From positions 1 through 10,573 of the forward strand of contig JAABOA010000942.1 in NCBI GenBank assembly GCA_015680635.1: a stretch of 10,573 nucleotides of DNA, written 5' to 3'. This document shows, in pieces, positions 1 through 7,365 of this stretch. A program made the translations under genes and the position numbers. Source of the stretch: Lunasporangiospora selenospora. Lineage: Eukaryota > Mortierellomycota > Mortierellomycetes > Mortierellales > Mortierellaceae. The notes beneath the pieces are model-generated. The model was not told where the DNA came from. It saw only the letters and a list, made by a program, of their open reading frames with translations, and did not search any database. Every line of letters begins with the position of its first letter. Position 1 is the stretch's first letter.

Positions 1-2
1 GT

Positions 3-203
3 TTCGGATATCCATTGGCGAACGCTAGTCAAAAGTACCAGCTCACTTATCAACAAGTGGTAGCATGTGGATTACTAGGCATCTGGAGGATGCACTATGC
101 ATCAGTGATGGATGCTATCAACCTCCCAGCGGCAACAGGTACAAGCCTGATGCATGGAATTGCAAAAAAGTTAGAATCTGAATTATGCCCCCTCCTAGCT
201 TAG
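3..203 (+). pseudogene. C-terminal tail of a LINE-type (non-LTR) retrotransposon polyprotein, 5' part outside window
   Basis: The frame is open from the left edge to a TAG at 201-203, giving about 66 residues. The stretch QLTYQQVVACGLLGIWRMHY followed by a weakly hydrophobic helix and a Leu-rich end resembles the short helical tail after the zf-RVT zinc knuckle in fungal LINE reverse transcriptases (family resemblance from general knowledge, not a search). What follows fits that reading: a short 3' UTR, an AATAAA signal and a 9-A run at 293-301. No RT motif is visible because the 5' side lies outside the window, so whether the parent element is intact cannot be judged. It could instead be the last exon of an ordinary gene. 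Confidence 0.4.
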
Positions 204-301
204 AAAACGACCCTCTGTAAATTCAAAAGAGAATCAAGTGACTCAACCCCACTACACACCTCTTTGTCATGACCGAATAAAGTACCCGACACAAAAAAAA
301 A
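204..301 (+). other. 3' UTR with AATAAA and short poly(A): likely LINE 3' end
   Basis: After the stop at 203 there are about 70 bases of non-coding sequence, then AATAAA at 276-281. A 9-A run at 293-301 starts 12 bases after the signal. A polyadenylation signal followed at cleavage distance by genomic A's is what a reverse-transcribed insertion leaves behind. The target-site duplication cannot be checked without the 5' junction. Confidence 0.4.
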
Positions 302-325
302 GTTTGAAGGATGTTTGTTGTCTAG

Positions 326-581
326 CCGAATGCAAGTGATCTCTATTTCCTTAGCATGCTACTCAATGCGGTAAAAGAGCTTGGTATTTTGAAGCCTTTA
401 AGGACTGTCAACAGGGTTATCAAAAATGTTAACTATCGAACGGAAAAGGAGACTTTTTTTTTTTTTTTTCGAAACGAGGTATCGACCTGAATTTCAAATT
501 GGTCAAGATACATTGGCATCCCTTTTTAAGGATGAGTATTCAAACGTTCAGTTTGTAAACTTTCAAGTAGATTTAAATTGA
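326..581 (+). pseudogene. Unidentified coding-like fragment broken by a T16 run
   Basis: Frame 2 is open from 326 and reads a coherent stretch including LGILKPLRTVNRVIKNVNY up to a run of 16 T's at 454-469. Past the run, frame 2 stops at 488-490, while frame 3 continues coherently from 471 (ETRYRPEFQIGQDTLASLFK and onward) to a TGA at 579-581. The simplest reading is one old reading frame split by homopolymer slippage. I do not recognise the protein. The two halves are short, so chance openness is possible. Confidence 0.25.
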
Positions 582-670
582 ATAACAGCATGAGCAGGCT
601 GAGGGTTGCTCTAGGTCACTTTTTTTTTTCGTTCCTTGAGAACAATCGCCTTGATTGATTTCTCTGCTTT

Positions 671-754
671 GTAGTACATTGTACTGTCATCAACTCGTTC
701 ATATCATAGTAGTACATTGTACTGTCATCAACTCGTTCATATCATAGTAGTACT
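671..754. repeat. 38-bp tandem repeat, 2.2 copies
   Basis: Two perfect 38-bp copies lie at 671-708 and 709-746, and a partial third (GTAGTACT) at 747-754. Each unit starts with the small palindrome AGTAC-ATT-GTACT. The lack of divergence between copies suggests a recent duplication. The array directly abuts the LTR-like segment that follows. Confidence 0.9.
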
Positions 755-985
755 CCTGGGACCCGATAGGAGTGCGACACTTTTTGCAAGAGGACCAACG
801 GGCTGGACCCGTTGACAATAGACCTGGACTGGGGAGGACAGGAATGACCCTCTATATAAGGGGGTCACCTGTGATAGATAGAGGGGGATCGGCCCCATAG
901 ACTAATAAACAGCCCTTCATCCTAAGAACCCCAGACAAACCTATTGCACTTTTGGTGTAGGACCCTTCTGTTCTTAACCCATTTC
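752..985 (+). mobile_element. Possible solo LTR or retroelement promoter (TATA + AATAAA, palindrome-rich)
   Basis: TATATAAG at 853-860 is framed by the inverted pair TGACCC (845-850) / GGGTCA (862-867). AATAAA at 904-909 follows about 45 bases later. This tight TATA-to-polyA spacing is typical of the U3-R part of small Ty3-type LTRs and unusual for a gene. Upstream are two more perfect inverted repeats: ACTCCT 752-757 / AGGAGT 768-773, and CAACGGG 796-802 / CCCGTTG 808-814. I could not fix TG..CA ends, a target duplication or a primer-binding site. The pyrimidine tract ending in CAG at 1006 also looks like a splice acceptor, so an ordinary promoter plus 5' intron remains possible. Confidence 0.35.
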
Positions 986-1015
986 TTTTCTCCATCTCTT
1001 GTTGCAGCGCCATGC

Positions 1016-1126
1016 TTCTTTTTTCTTTTTTCTTTTTTTTCCTTATCCCTTTCCCTCAGTTAACAATACCGAGCTTCGACTAGATGACCCAACTACTTGC
1101 CTCTTATCCATTGAGCTACCCATGTG
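1016..1126 (-). mobile_element. SINE candidate: tRNA-like head with A-rich tail
   Basis: Read on the minus strand, TAGCTCAATGG (1118-1108) is an exact match to the Pol III A-box consensus of tRNA D-arms and is followed by the D-arm-like ATAAGAG. A weak B-box-like stretch (GTCGAAGCTC, around 1080-1071) lies about 27 bases on. After a short unrelated part comes an A-rich tail, read from 1042 to 1016. No closed acceptor, anticodon or T stem can be drawn, so this is not a functional tRNA gene. A tRNA-derived SINE or decayed tRNA fits; chance similarity of the 11-mer cannot be excluded. Confidence 0.27.
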
Positions 1127-1129
1127 GTG

Positions 1130-2131
1130 CGTTGTTCTATTACCACTTGGGTGTGGCAACTACGGAACACCAGTACAGGGAAAACACTTCTTCTTTTATA
1201 TATTAATTTATTGGTACTTGACATGGTGCACTGGGAGGGAAAGAGCAATTCTCGTTACCCCATCTGGCATAGCAGCAATGCTTCTGTGAGGAGGTCGAAA
1301 AGCACACTCACGGTTCAAGATACCCATCATTATACATGAATCTTCAGTGTGCTCGATTGTTCCTGACACTTCACAAAGCAAAGATATCCGAGCAGCCAAG
1401 ATGATAGTGTAGGATGAAGCTTCAATAGCCAATCGGTGTATCATCGAGGCGGTCAATCGTCTGCTTCGATACATAATGAATCACTAAGATCCAGCAACGG
1501 CAACTACTCCATTCGGCAGTAAAATTGTGAAGACTTTCGGCAAATCCCCTGTGATCAAGAGGGAGGACGAGTGCATACAATGGAGGCAACCTTCAAGCGG
1601 TCACCACTTTGGATGAACGTTGAGAGTTTGCCACTCTCAGCCAACATGCGATTGACCTGTCACACCAATGACGATAGTGCTTCTACACAACAAGCCTTCG
1701 GCGATTGGCTGTTACAAGTAGGCATTGGGACTGCAGGAGTTGACTATAGAGGATAATCTTTCATGATTTGTCCGTCAAGCGATACACTGGCTGCGGTTAA
1801 ATCCGACACAAAGACTCTAGTCGACAGAAGCTATCCGGAGCCGCAACAATGTCTTTGCAACGGAACACGTTCAATAGTTTAAGGGTCAAGATGATATTGA
1901 TTGAGGCAAGCGAGCCGCTATTCCAAGAATCAGGTTATCACCGCCAGACCTTGAGCAAAGTCAGTACCAATCTTCCGTAAACCTGTTTTTGTTCATGGAC
2001 AGCTCTACATGGCCGTATCACGGGCAATAGAGTACTGCAATATCCTTATTCTACTGGGAGATGACTTGACAACTGACTCAGATAGCACACTCAACGCAGT
2101 ATATCCCAAAACTACTCCAGTCTGTTGGTAA
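1130..2131 (+). pseudogene. Decayed PIF1/Helitron-type DNA helicase
   Basis: Helicase motifs appear in the right order but in changing frames. Frame 2 has the Walker A STGKT (1172-1186). Frame 3 has AILVTPSGIAAMLL and, after a TGA at 1287, GGRKAHSRFKIPI, then the Walker B DEAS preceded by TAG (1410-1412) where the family has Trp. Frame 3 stops again at 1485. Frame 2 resumes with ATFKRSPLW, LPLSANMRL and DWLLQVGIGT (1571-1756), then CLCNGTRSIV near 1850. Frame 1 has QTLSKVSTNLP (from 1945). Frame 2 has KPVFVHGQLYMAVSR (motif VI, about 1979-2023) and runs to TAA at 2129-2131. The stretch between the YP and LCNGTR motifs is shorter than in intact proteins, implying an internal deletion. These are 5'-3' SF1B helicases. 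Both cellular-type copies and Helitron RepHel C-termini occur in fungi, and no Rep domain remains upstream to decide. Confidence 0.85.
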
Positions 2132-2480
2132 ATGACCATGAACATCATCTCCCAATTACTCACATGGCCACTTGTGATTGCTGATGGTAGGTACAAACAG
2201 CTCCTAATGAGCGGATTGATTCCGTCTCTCCAAGGAAAGTGCAACATTTGAAAGGAAACGTGTCGGCCACGTCTTCAAGTCTAACCGACCGACGATTTGG
2301 AGTCTTTCTAAGGACCAACCGCCTGTCGCGAGAACGTGTTTGCACTCGCGTTTTTTTGTCTGTTACCTCCTTCTTACACGCTCGCCACAATGTTCAAAGG
2401 GATGCTGCGTCACATCAACACTGCAATGTACATGCTGCATCCCATCCTGCGTTGATGTGAATGCACAATCATGCCATAAT
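2132..2480. other. Intergenic stretch, no gene seen
   Basis: Short frames are open on both strands, but none has recognisable motifs or a convincing start. This may include the 3' flank of the decayed helicase element. I looked for a Helitron-type CTRR end with a nearby hairpin and could not assign one. Confidence 0.5.
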
Positions 2481-2553
2481 ACACACACACGCACACGCAC
2501 ACACACACACTCTCTCTCTTTCTCTCTCTCTCCCTCTCTCCCTCTCGCTCTCT
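2481..2553. repeat. Compound AC/TC microsatellite
   Basis: Alternating AC (with a few GC interruptions) at 2481-2510 passes into a TC/CCTC-rich run to about 2553. Short frames translated through it are artefacts of the repeat. Confidence 0.95.
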
Positions 2554-2644
2554 TATACATTTACACAACCCCTAGATACCGGACCTGGATACCAGATTAA
2601 TAGATGCTTGAGAATAGCTGGCTACTGGATGCTTAATAATAGAC

Positions 2645-2682
2645 GTCGGCTATTACTAGTTGCTGAATACTGATAGCCCGAC
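2645..2682. repeat. Imperfect stem-loop
   Basis: GTCGGCTAT (2645-2653) can pair with ATAGCCCGAC (2673-2682), with one bulged C and a 19-nt loop. No run of T's follows on either strand. The function is unknown. Confidence 0.4.
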
Positions 2683-2881
2683 ACCATCTTGGAGCAGAGA
2701 TATCTATAAAGTTGCCTTTAGGGCACCCACTACGATATTGGAAAAGACCAGGTGAAGTAAAGTCAGTAGCATCATAGAAGCAAAAGATTGTGTAAGGTAT
2801 GCTCTTTAACAGTGTTTGAAGGTTTAAAATAGAGGTCGCACCCGTAGACAGTTGCAATAAAAGTTTTTGTCAAAGATCTTA

Positions 2882-2906
2882 TTTTCTTTTCTTTTCTTTT
2901 CTTTTT
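2882..2906. repeat. TTTTC pentanucleotide repeat
   Basis: Four exact TTTTC units, then a TTTTT variant. On the minus strand they encode the Lys-rich tail of a spurious frame. Confidence 0.9.
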
Positions 2907-3268
2907 GTTTGTAGACATGTTGTTTCGTCAGTATCATGGGATGAGGGTGCATTCATGGTGTTATGTCCATATGCTGAAGCAAGGCCGGGGAGAGTTTGGC
3001 GCCCTCTATAGCCATTATCTTCCTTCTGTCGGCCATCTCGGCGCATGACAAAGGCGGTGCCAACATTGTCAAACATGGAGCTCCTCTTGATACGGCGCGA
3101 AACACACACTACCTAATAGATAGTCGCTGATAGCATGCTTACCATAACCTAAAATATCCAGGGCAATAATATTGATGGCTGTCAGAATGTGTAGGCTCGG
3201 GATGATCGGTCAGTCCACAAGAAGTGCATGGTCTGGGAGGCTGAATTGTGTAAATATCATAGATCGCA

Positions 3269-3293
3269 AAAAAAAAAAAGAAAAAAAAAAAAA
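3269..3293. repeat. A-rich run
   Basis: Two long A runs separated by a single G. This could be a mutated poly(A) tail of a plus-strand retro-insertion, but there is no AATAAA at the right distance and no target duplication that I can see. Confidence 0.7.
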
Positions 3294-3329
3294 GAGGAAT
3301 GAGGAATGGACTTGGGGAAACTGTTTAAT

Positions 3330-4015
3330 CGAGCTCCCGATTCTCAAGACACTCCACCACCTTGCCTGACAGAAGTGGATCACGCCATCCACCATAATAC
3401 ATCCTCATTGGACCCTCCTGTGTCATGCATTTGAGCCCTGGCATGCAAAAAACAATGGGATTGGTTCTTTTGTGTTGCGGCCTAATTTTACATGGGGTTG
3501 CATCAGTCTCCGCTGTAAGCTAGCCCAATGGGCACAATGAGTAGGAGAGGAGCAACACCCACAACAGGCTGCCCCTCGAAAGTACCCATGGACTGATAGC
3601 ATACCTAAACTCCAGTCCGATACTGGCTTTTGGATACAGAGAGCTTGACAAGGAGGTCATGACAGGCTCCTCTTGTACCCACTTTATGCACGAGCCTGAA
3701 CTCTCTTTCGAGTTCTACCCTGAGCATCTTGCTTGTGCAAATCGCTGTTCATTTTAGCAAGCTTCATCTTTCCCGAGCTTGTTGCCAACTCTGTGCCGCT
3801 CTAGAGGAGTGTAGTGACGACGGATGAGTTCCTGGTGATGCCCACCCTTGCGTTCGAGCTGCTATAGCGGATTAGAACTGTAATCGAGCAATAGCCTGTG
3901 TGCCAATTCGCGGAGGCCATTGAAGCTGGCGAGGTCATATGCCAGTACGGTGCTGGAACACTATGCTAATGGTTCCCTGTCCTCCCCGTCATCCAGGTAC
4001 GCGGGTAGGACTGGC
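3330..4015 (-). pseudogene. Decayed minus-strand coding-like region, family not recognised
   Basis: One minus-strand frame from about 4015 reads long coherent stretches interrupted only by isolated stops: PVLPAYLDDGEDREPLA, stop, LAYDLASFNGLRELAHRLLL, stop, then a Lys/Arg/His-rich part (HHQELIRRHYTPLERHRVG). At about 3460-3320, another frame reads NPIVFCMPGLKCMTQEGPM and MYYGGWRDPLLSGKVVECLE before a TAA. Residue composition looks like real protein rather than random sequence. I could not match it to a family and cannot say that the two parts belong together. An old transposon or gene remnant is the likely explanation. Confidence 0.3.
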
Positions 4016-4030
4016 GCGCGACCACTGTTG

Positions 4031-4870
4031 GATATCCACCACACTCAATACCTCCCAAGTCTTTCATTGAAGAGCAAAAGTGAATGATATTTTATGGGTT
4101 GGAAGAGTAGACTCGATTGGTGAAGGGAGCAGAGTCGCAGATAACCTACAGAAGTTGTGCCAAGTAGTAAATGAAACTCATTAATGACAGAGTGAACCAG
4201 AGTGGATAGAGTGGTAGGATAGAGATGATCGTGGGACCCCAAGTCTCTGATGGCAATTGTTGGGCGCTGGGTACTGTAAGTGGAACACGAAACTCTAGCC
4301 GGTGTGGGCAGTGGCTATCCACCTTTGTATTTCACTCCCATTATTTTTGACGGGAAGGTTGTATGCAGTAAACAGTAAATTGCAGGTAGCTGGGGATGCA
4401 GCACAAGCAATCTAGAACAAATAAACAAAATGGATGAGTATAACGTATTTGCTGGTAGGACTGAGGATTAACCTTGCTGACTGACTCTACTCAAAACGCG
4501 TCTTTTATCACACTATTGAAAAAAAAAGTGGTTACCACCTTTACAATCTTTATTATTCTTCTTGAATACTCTCCTTTATCATTACCACATGCGTCAGAGG
4601 AGTGACAACAGTCCCTATTCCGGCGACGGGGCGAAAGATGTGAAGGCATATTCCTGCAAAGAGGCTAAGTTTCTATCATCCGCACCAATATCTTTTTTTT
4701 TGGGCTCAAGGACAGTTCTATACGATAGTGCCATGAACAACAGGGTACCCAAGTAACTTCACCCTACTCGAACAACCCTGAATAACTGGCTCAACTACTG
4801 TGCTTTTCGCAGTCTATCCAACAATGTGCTTCGGACATATAGAAGTAAGACGGTCCACGAAAGCAGGGAT
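4031..4870. other. Intergenic stretch, no gene seen
   Basis: Only short frames occur. A 37-codon plus-strand stretch around 4072-4178 (NDILWVGRVDSIGEGSRVAD) reads smoothly but is bounded by stops on both sides and is unrecognised. A 64-codon plus frame near 4562-4756 has no supporting features. Confidence 0.5.
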
Positions 4871-4996
4871 CAAAGAAAGAGAGGGAAGACAGGAGAAAGA
4901 GAGAGAGGGAAGACAGGAGAAAGAGAGAGAGAGAAGACAGGAGAGAAGACTGGAAAAAGAGAAGACTGGAGAGAAGACTGGAAAAAGAGAGAGGGA
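4871..4996. repeat. Purine-only minisatellite (AAGACAGGAGAA / AAGACTGGAAAA units)
   Basis: About 125 bases are almost purely A/G on the plus strand. They are built from two longer units carrying AAGACAGGAGAAAGAGAGAG, followed by shorter AAGACTGG(A/G)(A/G)A units. Both strands stay open through it, giving Glu/Arg/Lys-rich and Ser/Leu-rich frames, which are repeat artefacts. Confidence 0.9.
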
Positions 4997-4999
4997 TAA

Positions 5000-5638
5000 A
5001 TGATCTACAGAGATTGAGAAGGTGACAGACACCCTTGAGCAGACACACGAGAGATTGCATAATACAAGGGAGAAAAAAAACACTATAGAGGGGCTGCTTT
5101 TCCAGGCAAGATGCATATTGCCGAGGATAGGGACTTGTCAAAGGGGACGAACTAAGGCGAAGGGGACTGTTTTTGAGGGGATAAACGGTTGATTGCAAAC
5201 AAAAGGTTTGCGCCTACTTCACAGCACCTGTAGTAAGAGTGTTCCACTTGAGCCATGCTCACACGCATGGGAGGTCGTCCACCCCCTTGAGGCGGCTTGT
5301 TTCTAGGATGGACACTACAGAACAGACTAGGTTGATGCAGGGTTAGCGGTAAAGACCAGGCACCGACTGCTTTCCCTTATTCGCCGACATCCTAACCTTG
5401 CATAGCCCTCTTGAAATCTTGCAAAAAGTCAGGGGAGTGCTTTTTGAGTAGGGAACGGAAAGTAAGTGGGGTGCAAGGGATGGGTGTAGAGCAATAAAGA
5501 AAGGGGGTGCTTGTGCAATCCCTGGTTCCCTCGAAATAGATGGCATACACATACAGATAACTGGACAGCAGAAGACGGCCAATCAAAGTTGCCCTTGCGA
5601 CCTGGGAGATGTGGGTCCCTTCTGATCCAAAAAGCCAA
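5000..5638. other. Intergenic stretch upstream of the secreted-protein gene
   Basis: No gene is supported. Overlapping minus-strand frames at 5343-5638 encode Pro/Leu/Ser-rich sequence without motifs. This is most simply the distal upstream flank of the gene at 5843. Confidence 0.5.
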
Positions 5639-5652
5639 ACGCGTTTACGCGT
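5639..5652. promoter_or_regulatory. Two ACGCGT boxes (MCB-like)
   Basis: ACGCGT occurs at 5639-5644 and again at 5647-5652, about 95 bp upstream of the TATA box. In yeasts this hexamer is the MluI cell-cycle box bound by MBF. Whether it works that way here is inference, and the second copy may be chance. Confidence 0.3.
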
Positions 5653-5744
5653 TCTAGCTCAGGATGGGGATCCAGAGCGGTACAAAGAGCTAATGTTTGC
5701 AGAAAGCTGCATAGTGGATTTCCTCTTTCTTTCTTTCTTTCCAG

Positions 5745-5752
5745 TATAAATA
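5745..5752 (+). promoter_or_regulatory. TATA box of the secreted-protein gene
   Basis: TATAAATA, preceded by a CTTT-repeat pyrimidine tract (about 5720-5742). It lies 98 bp upstream of the ATG, which puts transcription start near 5775-5785. The leader that would follow is C/A-rich without G-rich structure, a pattern common for strongly expressed fungal genes. Confidence 0.7.
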
Positions 5753-5842
5753 TCCGCGGTAAACCTCAGTGTTTTTCTTGTACAGTCAACCAACCATCCT
5801 TCAAGCCTTCCTATCTACGGCCAAGCATCACCAAGCACCACC

Positions 5843-6520
5843 ATGAAAGCCTCTCTATTCCATTTCCTCACCATCCTCGTTTGCGCCCTTGCGATCCTAA
5901 GCGTGCGCGTCGAGGCTCAAGATGATCCAGCACCAGGCGATGTCCAAGACTCTGAAGGCCTCGACGACTATACGTGTGAGGCTGACCCAGGCTTTGAATT
6001 CCTCTGCGACGATAATCTGACAGACGACGAACAGAAATTCAATGAAATTTTTGATAATATCCCAAAGGAAGACCCCGATGCTCCTCAAGGCCAGAAGCGC
6101 CGTAGCTATCCTTTGCTTTTCAAGAGGGATTGCAACTTGTCAGACGTCAAGGATTACTTCAAGGCTTACTGGGATAACCTGAAGCTCATCTTCAAGGGCC
6201 AATTTGGCCTAGGAATTTTTAATCAGCTCAAGAACTCTGGATCTTGGTGCGAAAAGGATTGCTGGGTCGTCAAGCTTGTCCTGAAAGCCCTTGCGATTAT
6301 GAGTGGGGGCAGATCTAACCTCATTTGCGACTGCCTTTACCCAATCGTCAAGTTGAAGGACACCTATGACAACCTTGCCTGCGCTACCGACACCCAGCCC
6401 GTGAATACGATTATCAATGGCTGCACAGCAAAGTTGGGCAAACAGCTTAAAAAGTCTCTTAAGAGACAGCAGAAGGTTTTGACCAGTGCTGGTAAAGCAG
6501 CTTGCGCGGCCCAGAATTAA
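5843..6520 (+). CDS. Secreted prepro-protein, cationic eight-cysteine mature domain, family unknown
   Basis: 225 residues, no intron. The start is supported by the CACCATGA context, the TATA box at 5745 and a signal peptide (residues 1-25; hydrophobic core LFHFLTILVCALAILS; likely cut after VEA). Residues 26-84 are strikingly acidic, with 20 Asp/Glu against two Lys. Dibasic Kex2-type sites follow at K85-R86-R87 and K94-R95. The rest is basic (about 19 Lys/Arg to 10 Asp/Glu), with eight Cys at 97, 136, 140, 162, 164, 180, 194 and 221, enough for four disulphides. It also has an amphipathic-looking Lys-rich C-terminus with a further K207-R208. An acidic pro-part masking a cationic disulphide-rich product is the plan of many processed antimicrobial or effector proteins. 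That role is inference from architecture; I recognise no domain, although a helical saposin-like fold would be worth testing. The neighbours are transposon remains and give no functional hint. Confidence 0.9.
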   Translation: MKASLFHFLTILVCALAILSVRVEAQDDPAPGDVQDSEGLDDYTCEADPGFEFLCDDNLTDDEQKFNEIFDNIPKEDPDAPQGQKRRSYPLLFKRDCNLSDVKDYFKAYWDNLKLIFKGQFGLGIFNQLKNSGSWCEKDCWVVKLVLKALAIMSGGRSNLICDCLYPIVKLKDTYDNLACATDTQPVNTIINGCTAKLGKQLKKSLKRQQKVLTSAGKAACAAQN

Positions 6521-7365
6521 GAGTCCAGCTGATCCTTTTCTGCAAAACAGTATAGTGTGAATAGTTTCAAAATTCAATCGCTAGTAAAGCCAACGCTTTC
6601 CGCGTTTGTACGCCTTCCCTCACTTTCCCTCCCATAGTTACACCAGTAAAGGCTTGGTTACAATTGTTACCTCGATCAATCAGAATATACATTGATACTT
6701 TAATATATCTAGTGCCACTGGAAAAACAATCGCGATAGGCGTCGAGACAATCATCATCATGGGTTTGGCGCTTAAAGAGGGACATGTTCTCATGCACCAA
6801 GGCTACAAGACTGAGCAAAAGTTTCCTTTGGTGTTTGTCAAAGTGTACTCTTGTTTGCGTATTGGTTTTCCCTGCATCAAGATATGTCCAGATCATCTTG
6901 GTAAAGAGGGAGGTTACACCATCTTTTGGAGACGTGGACCTTTATTCAACAAACTTCAAATCCAGCGTCCCAGTCCCTTTTATTACCCTGCCTCTTACTC
7001 TTCCTGCCTCCTTTCCATCTTCCTGCTATTGATTGTAAAACACATGTTGCCAAATTGAAGGGAGCAAGAGCGGACCCTTTATGGTGCTCCAACAATCTTT
7101 TCAAGACAGACACATAAACAGATCCATTGATGTCCAAGCATGGCGTGCCCATCCTTTCCACCTGTGATACAGCACCCTCACAGAGCTAAGATACTTGAAC
7201 ATCTACTTGTAAAGGAGGACATGGTCCATGACCGATCGGACAACTGTCGCCTTATTTGATACCCATTCTCTCATTTAATCCTCCAAGCAATATTGACTTT
7301 GAACAAAGGGCAAAGCTTATGATCTGCTTGAAAAAATAAAAGAGTCTATTCTTTCAGTTCCTGTG
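6521..7365. other. Intergenic stretch between secreted-protein gene and gag-like ORF
   Basis: No supported gene. A 99-codon plus frame starts at ATG 6759 and a 109-codon minus frame covers 6896-6567; they overlap and neither shows motifs. A minus-strand frame at about 7170-6946 (MGTPCLDINGSVYVSVLKRL) reads smoothly but does not match the protease or RT that would follow a gag gene. No AATAAA is visible just after the stop at 6520. Confidence 0.5.

Larger units (their letters stand above)
2554..3330. other. Intergenic stretch with small repeats, no supported gene
   Basis: It contains an imperfect stem-loop (GTCGGCTAT 2645-2653 / ATAGCCCGAC 2673-2682), a TTTTC pentamer array (2882-2906) and an A-rich run (about 3269-3293). 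A minus-strand frame at 3109-2879 is open and not obviously low in complexity until its Lys-rich end, which is just the TTTTC repeat. It has no good start codon and no recognised motif, so I do not call it a gene. Confidence 0.5.

Noticed and set aside
671-754. CRISPR array
   Set aside because: It is a head-to-tail tandem duplication without spacers, in a eukaryotic context.
1043-1126. Functional tRNA gene on the minus strand
   Set aside because: The A box is good, but the seven bases before it find no complementary 3' acceptor strand and no proper T or anticodon stem forms.
999-1474. Separate short ORFs on both strands taken as genes
   Set aside because: The plus-strand ones are pieces of the helicase fossil in different frames; the minus one is their shadow.
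2340-2600. Frames across the AC/TC microsatellite
   Set aside because: His/Thr and Ser/Leu repeats are simple-repeat translations.
3698-3715. GAACTC / GAGTTC inverted repeat
   Set aside because: Only 6 bp per arm, no associated signal; expected by chance in 10 kb.
4791-5198. 135-codon minus frame and 67-codon plus frame over the purine repeat
   Set aside because: Their openness is produced by the A/G repeat itself (Ser/Leu- and Glu/Arg-rich translation), with no start context or motif.
6209-6577. 122-codon minus frame opposite the secreted-protein gene
   Set aside because: Antisense of a well-supported CDS, with no motifs or promoter.
6759-7058. 99-codon plus frame starting with ATG
   Set aside because: No recognisable domain or promoter, ordinary length for chance, and overlaps an equally long minus frame.
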